DNA of 64,000 nucleotides from Lachnospiraceae bacterium 10-1. GTDB lineage: Bacteria > Bacillota > Clostridia > Lachnospirales > Lachnospiraceae. The stretch lies in NCBI GenBank assembly GCA_000403495.2, contig KE159817.1:179923-243922 (forward strand), in the 5' to 3' direction. The notes under the pieces were generated by a model that had not been told where the DNA came from, ran no database searches, and was given only the letters and a program-made list of their open reading frames with translations. Of the stretch, positions 53,479 to 62,215 are shown piece by piece. The position numbers and the translations under genes are program-made. Positions within the stretch are counted from its first letter, which is position 1. Every line of letters starts with the position of its first letter.

Positions 53479-55302
53479 CTAATTCCCACTCACTGTATTC
53501 TGGCTGCCTGCTGCCTTTTCTTCTTCTCTTGCAGCATCTGCCTCTTCTTTTTCCTGCTGTGACGTTTTCGCATCTACAATATCAATTGCTCCCTGAATCT
53601 CATTTGCCTTATTATCTTTTCCAAGCTCCGTATAAATTGCCTTGGCATACTGATACTGAATCTTGGCCTGTTCGTAGTCCTTATCCTCTGCATAAAGGCG
53701 GGCCTGTTCTTCCAATACTTTGGCTTCCTTAAGCCTTTCCTCCACTTCCTCCTGTTTTTCATTTAAAGCAATGATCTTATTGTTTAAGGCTGTGCTCTGG
53801 GCAGCATCCTCTAATTCCCTGTACTTTTCAAGGGCAATCAGATAAAAAACCATTGCTCCATCATAATCTCCCTCAGAATATGCATCATCTCCCTGTCTGA
53901 CAATATCCGCAGCGGAAACCTGGGCTTGCGCCTGCCGGGCATTTTGCTCCTTTTCTTCCTCCTTTGCCGCGCTCCACTTTTCATAAAGCACATCCAAAGC
54001 ATCCAGGGCCTGCTGTTTCCCTTCCGCAAAGTAAATGGCTGCTGCCGACCTTTTTGCCTCCAGATACTTTTCTTCCGCCAGTTCGTAGCTTTCCAGTTCC
54101 AAAAGGCTGTCCCCCAGCGTAATATAGTCAAATACCTGTTCATATTCCCTGATCTGCTCCAGTTTCTTTTCTATGTAAGAAAGACCTGCATTGTCTGCAT
54201 ATCTTACTCTGGCCATTGCAGTCAGGTAGGCATCCTTTGCCTGTATATAATCCCCTTCCTCATACTGATCATCCGCACTGATCACAGCCTCAAGACAGAC
54301 CAGATAAGAATTATACAATTCCTTTTTCTCCGAATCTTTAAGCTTTTCCGCCAGTTCAAGCGCCTTTTTACATTCCTCCCGGGCACGTATATAATTATTG
54401 TCTTCCATATAGGTTTCCACATTGTCAAAAAACTGTTCCATACTTTCCCTCTTTTGGGCCCGATCCCTCCGCCATAAAAAAATGATCAGCGAAATAATCA
54501 GAATCACCACTAAAACAATCACCGAAAACAGTATGATTTTCTTTATCTTCTTTTTCCGGTTGGGATCTGTAAAAATTTTATCTATATAAATTGCGGCAAA
54601 GGTGTAGTTTTCAAGATTCTTGGGCTGGCGGGATAAAAGCAGATCCTCCACCTTATCGCATTCTTCCATAGGTTCATCCCCTGCTTCTGCAAATACATCC
54701 GCAAGTTCACCTTCATCCACGTTTTCCCATATGCCCCTTGTATACAGAGTAATAATATCGCTGTCTTTCAGTTTGATTTTCTTTGAGATAAAAGGATTAA
54801 AACGCTCCCGTCCAAAATAAGAATACAGATTGTTCCTCTCTTCGTGCTCCGCCAGCTTGTCCCGTAGCAGCTTTTCCTCCTTCACAAGCTCCTGACTTAA
54901 GGACATATCAAAGGAAGAAATGACAGCTCTTCCATCCCTGTACAGCCTGAAGCGGGTATTTCCTGCATATCCATAACGGCACTTCTGATAATCGGTCACC
55001 ACCACAGTGACCGAAGCTTTCAGCTTTTCATAGCTTTTTCCCTGTAAAAGCGCCTGATTGGCACTTTTCAAATAGCCTCTGACTTTGCCCTTACTGATGC
55101 CAGGATCGCTGTAGAATGCATTAATCACAGCTTCAATTGCAACCCTAGCACTATCGGAATTTCTCATCTGCGTGATTCCGTCAGCAATCACATAACAGGC
55201 ATACTTATCCAATTCCACAAATCCAAAATAATCGTTGTTTTCCAGTTTACTTCCTGCTTCTGAAATAAAAGCAGTTTTAATGCTGCTGTTGTATTTTCTC
55301 AT
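53479..55302 (-). CDS. PP2C-like pseudophosphatase with transmembrane helix and TPR-like outer part
   Basis: 607 residues. Residues 1-245 have a PP2C fold: SEAGSKLENNDYFGFVE, VIADGITQMRNSDSARVAI, GYAGNTRFRLYRDG. But the metal ligands are not intact: the usual SDGL is TRGIWE (Arg at about 189 where Asp is expected), and the final DN is EN (LENYTFAAIYI). So it should be catalytically dead and act as a phospho-binding or scaffold protein. A transmembrane helix (IILFSVIVLVVILIISLIIF, about 256-276) follows, then a TPR/coiled-coil region outside (YIRAREECKKALELAEKL, AEEKYLEAKRSA). It lies beside an intact PP2C. Confidence 0.82.
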   Translation of the reverse strand: MRKYNSSIKTAFISEAGSKLENNDYFGFVELDKYACYVIADGITQMRNSDSARVAIEAVINAFYSDPGISKGKVRGYLKSANQALLQGKSYEKLKASVTVVVTDYQKCRYGYAGNTRFRLYRDGRAVISSFDMSLSQELVKEEKLLRDKLAEHEERNNLYSYFGRERFNPFISKKIKLKDSDIITLYTRGIWENVDEGELADVFAEAGDEPMEECDKVEDLLLSRQPKNLENYTFAAIYIDKIFTDPNRKKKIKKIILFSVIVLVVILIISLIIFLWRRDRAQKRESMEQFFDNVETYMEDNNYIRAREECKKALELAEKLKDSEKKELYNSYLVCLEAVISADDQYEEGDYIQAKDAYLTAMARVRYADNAGLSYIEKKLEQIREYEQVFDYITLGDSLLELESYELAEEKYLEAKRSAAAIYFAEGKQQALDALDVLYEKWSAAKEEEKEQNARQAQAQVSAADIVRQGDDAYSEGDYDGAMVFYLIALEKYRELEDAAQSTALNNKIIALNEKQEEVEERLKEAKVLEEQARLYAEDKDYEQAKIQYQYAKAIYTELGKDNKANEIQGAIDIVDAKTSQQEKEEADAAREEEKAAGSQNTVSGN

Positions 55303-55317
55303 AGTAAAAATTTTCCT

Positions 55318-56142
55318 TTACGTACATGCCTCCACCAGAACAATGCTGGCATTGTCCTTATCTTCCCGGCTGTCTGCATTGATCACTTCTATAATCTCCA
55401 AAGCTTTCTGCTGGCATTTCTTTTTCCCTGCTAACAGTTCTTCAATGGTTCTCCATTCCGTTCCCTCATAAAGCCCATCGCTCATAAGAACCACCAGATC
55501 CTTTTCCTTCAGTCTCACCGGCGTATCAAAAAATTCAATCTCCTGAAAATCATCCTGTCCCAGATAATTATAAATCCGCCTGTTTTCCAAAAATTTTAAT
55601 GCATCCTCTCTGGTGATAGTTCCTTCCTGAAACCGGTCTTCCACCAGCATATCTATGGTATGCCCCGTAGAAAGGGGAATCAGGTCATCATTCCGATACA
55701 CTGCAAGCTTTACGTTTCCTGCCACAGCATAGTAAAGAAAATTATCTTTAATGAGAACAGCTCCCAGGCTGGCGCCGCCCCTTCCTTCCTCCAGTTGATT
55801 TAAAATCTCATTGTTTACCCGGGAAAATGATTTCTGAAAAAAATAAGACGGATTTTCTACTGCCTGATATCCGGCAAACATCCCTTTCATAGTTTCCACT
55901 GCAATTCTGGAAGATACCTTTCCGCCATAATTCTTTCCCATTCCATCCGCCAGCACTGCCAGAAACCCTTCCGAGCTCTGACAGATTCCGTAATTGTCCT
56001 CCTGCACCTGCCTTGTGCCAATGGTCATAGCCTTCCCCACCTTAAACCGGCGCATTACCTTTCCCTTTTCCTTATCTGTAAAGCGAATCACTGTCAGCAG
56101 CAGAATAAACAGGTAGAGAAACAAGATCATCCATTTTTCCAT
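55318..56142 (-). CDS. PP2C-family Ser/Thr phosphatase
   Basis: 274 residues with an N-terminal transmembrane segment (WMILFLYLFILLLTVIRF). The cytoplasmic PP2C domain has RQVQEDNYG (Asp 49), VLADGMGKNYGG (Asp 66), VLMSDGLYEG (Asp 222) and EDKDNASIVLV (Asp 263), all conserved metal ligands. It should remove phosphate from Ser/Thr proteins, such as FHA partners in the next genes. Next to the FHA genes it resembles the PppA branch of type VI systems. Confidence 0.9.
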   Translation of the reverse strand: MEKWMILFLYLFILLLTVIRFTDKEKGKVMRRFKVGKAMTIGTRQVQEDNYGICQSSEGFLAVLADGMGKNYGGKVSSRIAVETMKGMFAGYQAVENPSYFFQKSFSRVNNEILNQLEEGRGGASLGAVLIKDNFLYYAVAGNVKLAVYRNDDLIPLSTGHTIDMLVEDRFQEGTITREDALKFLENRRIYNYLGQDDFQEIEFFDTPVRLKEKDLVVLMSDGLYEGTEWRTIEELLAGKKKCQQKALEIIEVINADSREDKDNASIVLVEACT

Positions 56143-56168
56143 AATTATTACAACCTTTTCCTTTCTGA

Positions 56169-56669
56169 TCAGTCATTCTTCCATTTAAAGTCTTCTCCAC
56201 AAAAAGGAACATACGCAAATTTGCTGTCCCCCAGTTCAATTACATCAAACTTTGACAAGGGAGTAGGCACAAACACTGCTTTTTCATTCAGATATACCAT
56301 TCCGTTACTGTCTCCGGGCAGAATCATCGTCTGACTCTGCTTCTCGTCATACACAATAACACAGTGGTTTCTTCGGGAGATTTTGTTATCCCCAAGGATC
56401 TGGATATCCATATCATCTGCTCGCCCTACGAAATTTTTCCCTTCCATGATCTTATAATCTTTCCCTCTTCTTGGGCCTGCCACACAGACAATCCACCCGC
56501 ATACCGGATGTTCCTCCTTAAGAAACAGCGCTTCTTCCGCTGAAATTTCGCTCCCGCCTGTTTCCTTCTTTTCCCTGGTGGCAGTTTCGATATTGCAGTA
56601 AGGGCATATGGTTCCGTATCTTCTGCCAGAAAACATATGGCCATTTTGACATCTGATTAAATTACTCAT
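56169..56669 (-). CDS. FHA-domain protein with N-terminal zinc ribbon
   Basis: 166 residues. The N-terminus IRCQNGHMFSGRRYGTICPYC is a zinc-ribbon-like CxxxH...CPYC module. The FHA domain (about residues 70-160) has FVGRADDMDIQILGDNKIS, SRRNHCVIVYD and LPGDSNGMVYLN, with the key Arg, Ser-Arg and His-type residues. It would bind phosphothreonine. AGAGAGGA precedes the ATG. No membrane segment. Confidence 0.87.
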   Translation of the reverse strand: MSNLIRCQNGHMFSGRRYGTICPYCNIETATREKKETGGSEISAEEALFLKEEHPVCGWIVCVAGPRRGKDYKIMEGKNFVGRADDMDIQILGDNKISRRNHCVIVYDEKQSQTMILPGDSNGMVYLNEKAVFVPTPLSKFDVIELGDSKFAYVPFCGEDFKWKND

Positions 56670-56697
56670 ACTTTATCCTCTCTTTTGTATATATTTT

Positions 56698-57240
56698 TTA
56701 ACATACTTTAATGGGTGCAAGCCCCAGATAAATAACATCGTTCTTCTCCACTCTGCATGGTTCTCTTGAGGATACCCGGTACTTTTTACCCTCCCCTCCC
56801 CTCTGCAGCCTTGTCCCATTTTCACTTTCCAGATCTTCTATGTACCAATTCCCGTCACAGTAATTCATAACTGCATGTTCCCCGTCTATGGTTCCTGCAT
56901 AATCCGTATTTCTCAGATTTACATCCACCTGATTTTCCCTTTCATCCCTTCCAAAAACAACGGATGTTTTTCCATAAATATCCCACGCCGCAGTTATGTT
57001 TCCCTCCTCTCCTAAAAGCAGTATCCTGGAAATTCCTTTCCGGCTGCCGCAGTATTGGTTTTTCCCCTCCGGCCTGTTTTTGTCCATAACCGCTAAAACC
57101 ATAAAGCAGATACCGATTATCCCAAAAATCAGGAGACTCATTTTTTGCTCTGTGTCATTTTCAAGATAGACATAGGAAAGTATCATTCCTGTAAGGCAGG
57201 ATATAAAAATCGCTATGTCAAGCGCTGTCTTTTTGTTCAT
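56698..57240 (-). CDS. Membrane FHA-domain protein
   Basis: 180 residues. Two N-terminal helices (DIAIFISCLTGMILSYVYL, MSLLIFGIIGICFMVLAVMD) precede a C-terminal FHA domain: VVFGRDERENQVDVNLRN, TIDGEHAVMNY and DLESENGTRLQRG. The Ser before His is not conserved, so binding may differ. It is first in the phospho-signalling block, likely reading a phosphorylated partner at the membrane. Confidence 0.85.
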   Translation of the reverse strand: MNKKTALDIAIFISCLTGMILSYVYLENDTEQKMSLLIFGIIGICFMVLAVMDKNRPEGKNQYCGSRKGISRILLLGEEGNITAAWDIYGKTSVVFGRDERENQVDVNLRNTDYAGTIDGEHAVMNYCDGNWYIEDLESENGTRLQRGGEGKKYRVSSREPCRVEKNDVIYLGLAPIKVC

Positions 57241-57245
57241 GTCAC

Positions 57246-58016
57246 TTATCCTCTCATAACAATATTTTTTATTTCTTTAAAATCAATTGCATATTCAGTG
57301 TAATAGCTATATGGCTCAATAGTTACAATGATCAGATTTTTTCCATCCGTATACCATTCTATGTAATGATGCGCAAGATCAAAATCCTTTGCATTTATAA
57401 GCTGTTCCAACAGGAGCTTCTCTTTTTCCCCTTCATAACTCCAGCTTATTTTCTGTGCTCTCCTTTCCTCATCCCATGTGGAAATATTTTTAAATTTATC
57501 TGCCAATAGCAGCCTGCTTAGTTCATCAAAATCAGTAATAAAATCATTTAATGATAAAACTGCTTCCTTCTCAAAATTGATTGTAGTTGCCATAAAAATA
57601 CATGGTATTTGGGAATGATTATTGACCGCAGCCCCCTCACTGCCTCTATAGACAATACTGATTATATTTTTACTTAAAAGCTCAACTTCATAATTTAAAT
57701 ATAAGAAAAGATTACTTTCAGCGTACAATGGACTTTGACTTAAAATTTTTTTAATATCTTCCTCTATCAATACATTGATCTTAAATTCTTTCTCCTTATC
57801 CCTCATTCCCGACAACTGGGGAAAATAAATGGTAATATTATTGTGTCCATTATAATTCGTATACATTTTTTGATTAACCGTAAAGCTGATGCTTTGCCTT
57901 TCGTATATCACCTTGAAACAGACGATCAGTATCAATAAGAGAAAAACAATTATCCATTTTTTGTTTTTAATCTTTGTCACAACCAGTCTCCATTCTAAGT
58001 CCATTTTTTCTATCAT
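57246..58016 (-). CDS. Membrane-anchored DUF4163/DUF3298-like protein
   Basis: About 256 residues from the ATG at 58016, which overlaps the upstream stop (ATGA). One membrane helix (KKWIIVFLLLILIVCFKVI) leads to an outer domain with ITIYFPQLSGMRDKEKEFKI and YLNYEVELLSKNIISIVYRG, the DUF4163/DUF3298 pattern of PdaC and RsiV. The type recurs in the immunity-like genes at 34.8 and 37.8 kb. A longer frame to 58142 is not needed. The function here is unknown. Confidence 0.72.
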   Translation of the reverse strand: MIEKMDLEWRLVVTKIKNKKWIIVFLLLILIVCFKVIYERQSISFTVNQKMYTNYNGHNNITIYFPQLSGMRDKEKEFKINVLIEEDIKKILSQSPLYAESNLFLYLNYEVELLSKNIISIVYRGSEGAAVNNHSQIPCIFMATTINFEKEAVLSLNDFITDFDELSRLLLADKFKNISTWDEERRAQKISWSYEGEKEKLLLEQLINAKDFDLAHHYIEWYTDGKNLIIVTIEPYSYYTEYAIDFKEIKNIVMRG

Positions 58017-58474
58017 ATATAGGTATAATCTGTAACCATACCACACACAATTTTGGCATCCGAATTTTTCTCCATTACCAAGCCCGCTAACAGCAGTTGC
58101 AATAGAAGTACAACCGCAGCTATCAAGAAAACAATGTTCCAAATATTTTGCACCTTCCAGTTTTCTTCCTCTAAAAAAACTTTACTTGAATTTGGTACAA
58201 CAACAATTTGAATATTTCTATCATGTTCATATTTCTTTGCAAATTTTCCACTTGTTATAAATGTTTTATTTTCTTTCTTTTCATTTATCTCGTATTCAAC
58301 CTTTATAGCATAACGCGTAGGCCTTCCCGGAATAGCTTTCCATGATATTATATTTCCATCAATTTTCTTCCCGTAATCTGCTTTTAGTTTTAAATTTATT
58401 TTATTTTTTCTTATTCGATATATAAAAATAATGCAAATTATTAAAACTACAATAATAGCTATATATATTGTCAT
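58013..58474 (-). CDS. Two-helix membrane protein, DUF3592-like
   Basis: 153 residues with an N-terminal hydrophobic helix (YIAIIVVLIICIIFIYRI) and a second near the C-terminus (IVFLIAAVVLLLQLLLAGL). Between them, WKAIPGRPTRYAIKVEYEIN and RNIQIVVVPNSSKVFLEEEN have the repeated beta layout of DUF3592 proteins. The stop overlaps the next gene's start. It may be an RHS-linked accessory or immunity. Confidence 0.55.
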   Translation of the reverse strand: MTIYIAIIVVLIICIIFIYRIRKNKINLKLKADYGKKIDGNIISWKAIPGRPTRYAIKVEYEINEKKENKTFITSGKFAKKYEHDRNIQIVVVPNSSKVFLEEENWKVQNIWNIVFLIAAVVLLLQLLLAGLVMEKNSDAKIVCGMVTDYTYI

Positions 58475-58620
58475 TGACTACACCTGTTTTCAATTCTATC
58501 CTTACATTATTTTCGTGAAATCCCACTATTCTAATGTAATCATTCCATTATCCTTCCTGATTCTAGCAATTACACTTCTATAATTCTCTTTCCGCTTATA
58601 CACAATTAAAAAACCAGATT

Positions 58621-59031
58621 TTATTTTATTTCAGAATTGATTCCACAAATTTTATCATAAGGCATTTTATAAGTGAATATATAATACATTGCTGTTATAG
58701 CATATAAAATTGATGCAATTGTTCTTGCTATTGCATGTCTTAGTATCCACTTTCTGTCCTTATCCCCTGTCTCATACATTTGATATCCGACTATTCTTTT
58801 TCCTAGCGTATTGCCATGAAATACTCTGTCAAAAATCATAGAATATACAACATTCATAACTATATAAGCTAAAGGAAACAACAGTATAACTAATATAAAA
58901 GAATGTTTATCAAAATCCCTGCCCATTATGATTCTAAGCATTTTCCATGTGGAAATCATTATGCAGTAAGCTACTACACTCAGCACATAGCTGATCATAT
59001 AATCTATTCCCGCCGCTGCTAATCGTCTCAT
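58621..59031 (-). CDS. RDD-family membrane protein
   Basis: 136 residues with three to four hydrophobic helices. Family features: RLAAAGIDYMISYVLS with Arg and Asp near the start, and FHGNTLGKRIVGYQMYETG before the last helix pair. RDD proteins are often uncharacterised transport-like proteins. The gene stands by itself in a run of RHS-linked genes. Confidence 0.75.
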   Translation of the reverse strand: MRRLAAAGIDYMISYVLSVVAYCIMISTWKMLRIIMGRDFDKHSFILVILLFPLAYIVMNVVYSMIFDRVFHGNTLGKRIVGYQMYETGDKDRKWILRHAIARTIASILYAITAMYYIFTYKMPYDKICGINSEIK

Positions 59032-59042
59032 TTTATTCTCCT

Positions 59043-59621
59043 CTAAATATGATTAAATACATCAAATACCCACTTCCATCTTTTAAATGGCCCCCATGAT
59101 TCAATCATCGGCTTTGGTTTTGGATATTTATCTTTTTTCTGTTCAAAATATGATTCTGCCCACAGCTTTAATCTGCTTGTGATTTCTTCTCCCCGTCTCC
59201 AGTATGTTGTATCGATACGATAGACTTTATAATAGTAAACCATATCCCTTTCTTCCTCCCGTCCAAAGACAAACTGTGGATAGGAATAAGGCTTTGAATC
59301 CTGCCACACTGGATAGTTCTTCATGATTCTAATTGCTATAATGGGCCTGTTCACGCTCATAACCATTATGTAATTATCAAAATCCACCTATTCATAAATG
59401 TCATCGCTCATTCCATCCTACCCATAATAAGAACAGTATTCTTCTTCATTATCTGCTATATAAGCCCAAAACTCATTTCTGTATATTGGAGTGTTTACTT
59501 TTACACTTTTTGACTCCTGCCGGTCAAATGCTTCTTTACCCAGATATTCAAATTTCACATCTATTGCATCTATATAATCATTTCCCAAAACTACCACAAT
59601 CAAGGATATAAACACCGGCAT
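59043..59621 (-). pseudogene. Hypothetical protein interrupted by two TAG codons
   Basis: Two ORFs, 59418-59621 and 59043-59387, share one frame. TAG at 59418-59420 and TAG at 59388-59390 separate them, with DGMSDDIYE between. The C-terminal part reads VDFDNYIMVMSVNRPIIAIR and RRGEEITSRLKLWAESYFEQ. Upstream, a membrane-like leader lies in another frame, LLIKFRKFIAIVLLIKIGI. A decayed single gene is the simplest reading; a GTG-started separate 114-residue gene is the alternative. No family recognised. Confidence 0.45.
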
Positions 59622-60099
59622 ATACCTATTTTAATCAGCAATACTATGGCAATAAATTTACGAAATTTTATTAATAATTGCTTTAAAAATTCCAAGATAA
59701 TTGTCTCCCTCAAAATTCATCTTTGTTCATCCGCCCATTTAGTTTCACGTTCCAGTACTATCTATGACATTTTTATTTGAAATAGTAAAAGACCACTCTA
59801 TATCATAACCTCCCATTGCTTCTTCTATAGAATGTAAATATTACATGTTAAACTTCAATCCATCCTCATATATCATTTCCCATGCATAATAGTGTTTTGC
59901 ACATCTTCGCTTGTATTTATATTCAGAGAATCATTTGCTTCGCTGATTTCCACAATCAGCTCTTCCAATATCGTCTTTTCTTTACGTACCTGAGCTGAAA
60001 TCATTACTTTAATTAGTTCTTTTATCTGTTCTTCTAGTAAAAATTTACTGCACGTCACACAAGCTAAAAAGCATATTAGTGTTTCTTCAATTTATTCTT
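59622..60099 (-). other. Decayed sequence between RHS-linked immunity genes
   Basis: A 61-codon frame (59873-60058) and scattered protein-like fragments such as EEAMGGYDIEWSFTISNKN occur here in different frames, with stops between them. No whole gene can be supported. Confidence 0.4.
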
Positions 60100-60444
60100 T
60101 CAATTTTCAAATACAGATATAGTGCCAATATCTTTTCTTATTTTTACAACTTTTTGCCCTGATAACTTATCATCTTTCGATGATCTTTTAGGTAAATAAG
60201 TTATAATCCATTCATCACTTTCTTTATCAAAATGCACTGTTACATCATAAATTTTTTCTTCCCCAATCCCCACTACCACATCTGCTATTTTTCTTGCTAC
60301 TTCTTCATCAGGGACTCCAAACGCTATCATCTCATCAATATGTACACGATTACATTTTGGTGTTCTCCTGATCGTATAAACTAGCAAACAAATTATTATG
60401 ACAAAAAAAGTTCCTAAAAAAATAAGTTTTATTCTGTTTTTCAT
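60100..60444 (-). CDS. NTF2-fold-type immunity protein, copy 2
   Basis: 114 residues. One N-terminal hydrophobic segment (LIFLGTFFVIIICLLVYTI) followed by CNRVHIDEMIAFGVPDEEVA, RKIADVVVGIGEEKIYDVTV and WIITYLPKRSSKDDKLSG, the pattern of NTF2-like immunity proteins (EIA helix, KIYD, then a strand with Trp). It is paralogous to the gene at 60474-60842, with the same Cys-Arg-His-Asp segment after the anchor. Membrane-held immunity is inferred. Confidence 0.6.
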   Translation of the reverse strand: MKNRIKLIFLGTFFVIIICLLVYTIRRTPKCNRVHIDEMIAFGVPDEEVARKIADVVVGIGEEKIYDVTVHFDKESDEWIITYLPKRSSKDDKLSGQKVVKIRKDIGTISVFEN

Positions 60445-60473
60445 ATAACCTCACTATTATTAACTTATTAAAT

Positions 60474-60842
60474 TTATCTGCTGATATTTGTAACTCTTCC
60501 ATTATCACGTCTTATCCAGACAGTCCTGCTGCTATCTAGTGCATATTTTCCATCCTGCAATTTCGGAGAAAAATGAACAATCCATTCATAACTTTGTTCA
60601 TCATAAGTTACCTCTACATCATAATCAAGCTCCTCATATAATCTCAATATTCCCACATCTTCATTGTAAAGATAAATTTCCACAATTTTTTGTGCTATTT
60701 CTGCACTTACAATAACATTTTGGGTTCTGTCCGCATTATCAAAATGCATACGCCCACAAACAGGTTGGTTTATAAAAAGATTTAAAATTAATATAAAAAT
60801 TATCATTATTGATATTCCTAAATATATATTCAAGTTTTTCAT
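60474..60842 (-). CDS. NTF2-fold-type immunity protein, copy 1
   Basis: 122 residues with an N-terminal helix (IYLGISIMIIFILILNLFI), then CGRMHFDNADRTQNVIVSAE, IAQKIVEIYLYNEDVGILRL and WIVHFSPKLQDGKYALDSS. Same layout as its neighbour. The tandem pair after the RHS gene is typical of duplicated immunity genes. Confidence 0.6.
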   Translation of the reverse strand: MKNLNIYLGISIMIIFILILNLFINQPVCGRMHFDNADRTQNVIVSAEIAQKIVEIYLYNEDVGILRLYEELDYDVEVTYDEQSYEWIVHFSPKLQDGKYALDSSRTVWIRRDNGRVTNISR

Positions 60843-60929
60843 TTGAATTTTATAAACCTTTCTTAATACTAATCAACTGCTACTAACACAATTTTCTATA
60901 ACGCCATAAAAACAGCTTCTTACTTATTT

Positions 60930-61268
60930 TTAATTACTCAATGTTTCAAAATATTTTGCTTCCAATTTTTGCTTCATAAATTCATCCATCCATTTTTTTT
61001 GTATTATTGGTACTTTCAGTGCATACCACTCACTAACAAACATTACATTAATAATAGTCTTATCTCCCTTTTCAAATGTAATTTCATAACAAGTCCTTGG
61101 ATTATTACATAAGTGCGTATTACATTCCTTAATCATTATTTCTAAAATATCATCAGCTTTCTTTTCATATGAGTATTCATACACATCATATATTTTTTTT
61201 CGCGCTAAAAGCCCCATACAATCCTCTATAGAATAATCTGTTATATATCTATAAATATTACCTGTCAT
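60930..61268 (-). CDS. Small hypothetical protein in the RHS-downstream run
   Basis: 112 residues, no signal or membrane segment. Features include EYSYEKKADDILEIMIKECN, a Cys pair CNTHLCNNPRTC, and FVSEWYALKVPIIQKKWMDE. Not recognised. It starts 3 bases after the 61272-61790 gene ends, so they are cotranscribed. Confidence 0.5.
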   Translation of the reverse strand: MTGNIYRYITDYSIEDCMGLLARKKIYDVYEYSYEKKADDILEIMIKECNTHLCNNPRTCYEITFEKGDKTIINVMFVSEWYALKVPIIQKKWMDEFMKQKLEAKYFETLSN

Positions 61269-61271
61269 TTG

Positions 61272-61790
61272 TCACCTCAAAATTTCTATATCCAGATAAC
61301 TCTTATCAGGAAATTCTTCTATATAAACAATAATATTTTCATTGTTATATTGAATATATCCAATTTTTAGGTATTGTCCATTATCTCTTATAACACCTCC
61401 ATGTGACTTAGTATTGTGATATCCTATCATTATCGTATAATCTGAATATCCAAATTTCACACCGTTTATTTCAAATGTCTCATCTTTATGACCGCCATAA
61501 GGCATGGGATCAAAGTTTACCACATACCCTTCAACTATCTGATAATCATCATTTCTATATGCTATAACTGTTTTCCTATACATATCAATCAGTATGCATA
61601 TTGTCACAATTCCAAACAGTACAAAACACAAGCAAATTATTTTCACATGTTTTATACTCGTGTGATGTTCTTTTTTTTGAATATCATATTTTGATATACC
61701 AACTATAAAAAAAGCCACTATAATTATTATCCCCAATATTAGTGATAAAGGCTCAATTTCAAAATGACACTCATATAATATTCTTCCCAT
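61272..61790 (-). CDS. Two-helix membrane protein, DUF3592-like immunity candidate
   Basis: 172 residues. Two N-terminal helices (LSLILGIIIIVAFFIVGI, IICLCFVLFGIVTICILID), then an outer domain with YQIVEGYVVNFDPMPYGGHK and FGYSDYTIMIGYHNTKSHGG. The same outer layout occurs in many Lachnospiraceae proteins near RHS toxins. It is the first open gene after the RHS toxin, which makes it the prime immunity candidate; the 61791-62215 gap between them holds no clear gene. Confidence 0.6.
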   Translation of the reverse strand: MGRILYECHFEIEPLSLILGIIIIVAFFIVGISKYDIQKKEHHTSIKHVKIICLCFVLFGIVTICILIDMYRKTVIAYRNDDYQIVEGYVVNFDPMPYGGHKDETFEINGVKFGYSDYTIMIGYHNTKSHGGVIRDNGQYLKIGYIQYNNENIIVYIEEFPDKSYLDIEILR

Positions 61791-62215
61791 TCTACACCTA
61801 TAATCCAGTCATACAAAAAATGATTGGATTTTTCCTTTCCCCCAGATTCTTCTGAGTATTTCATTTTCCTAGATATGAGGCGATCTAGACCATTGATGTT
61901 CGTCTATTGCTGTTCATATTATTAAGTTTTACGATTTAAATGATTCACCACCTGAATTAATGTGGAAAACAACCATGACAAAATCTAATGTTGCAACTTT
62001 GTTGCTATGTTAACTTACATTATCATTATTTACATTTCTAAATACAAATACGATTGCTGTGCTATTCGATCTCAAACACTGGAATCTTTATGATACATTT
62101 CGCAATAAAATAATCCTTTTTCTCTTTATCAGATACTCACATACTACTATTTATGAATATAAGAAATTTACTATTGCAATTAAGCTTTCTTTTCGCTATC
62201 CTCATAAACTCTATT
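61791..62215. other. Intergenic gap between RHS gene and first immunity candidate
   Basis: 425 bases, AT-rich. On the minus strand a short frame with SEESGGKEKSNHFLYDWIIG is open, perhaps a scar of an older RHS C-terminal module. No promoter or terminator I would defend. Confidence 0.3.
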
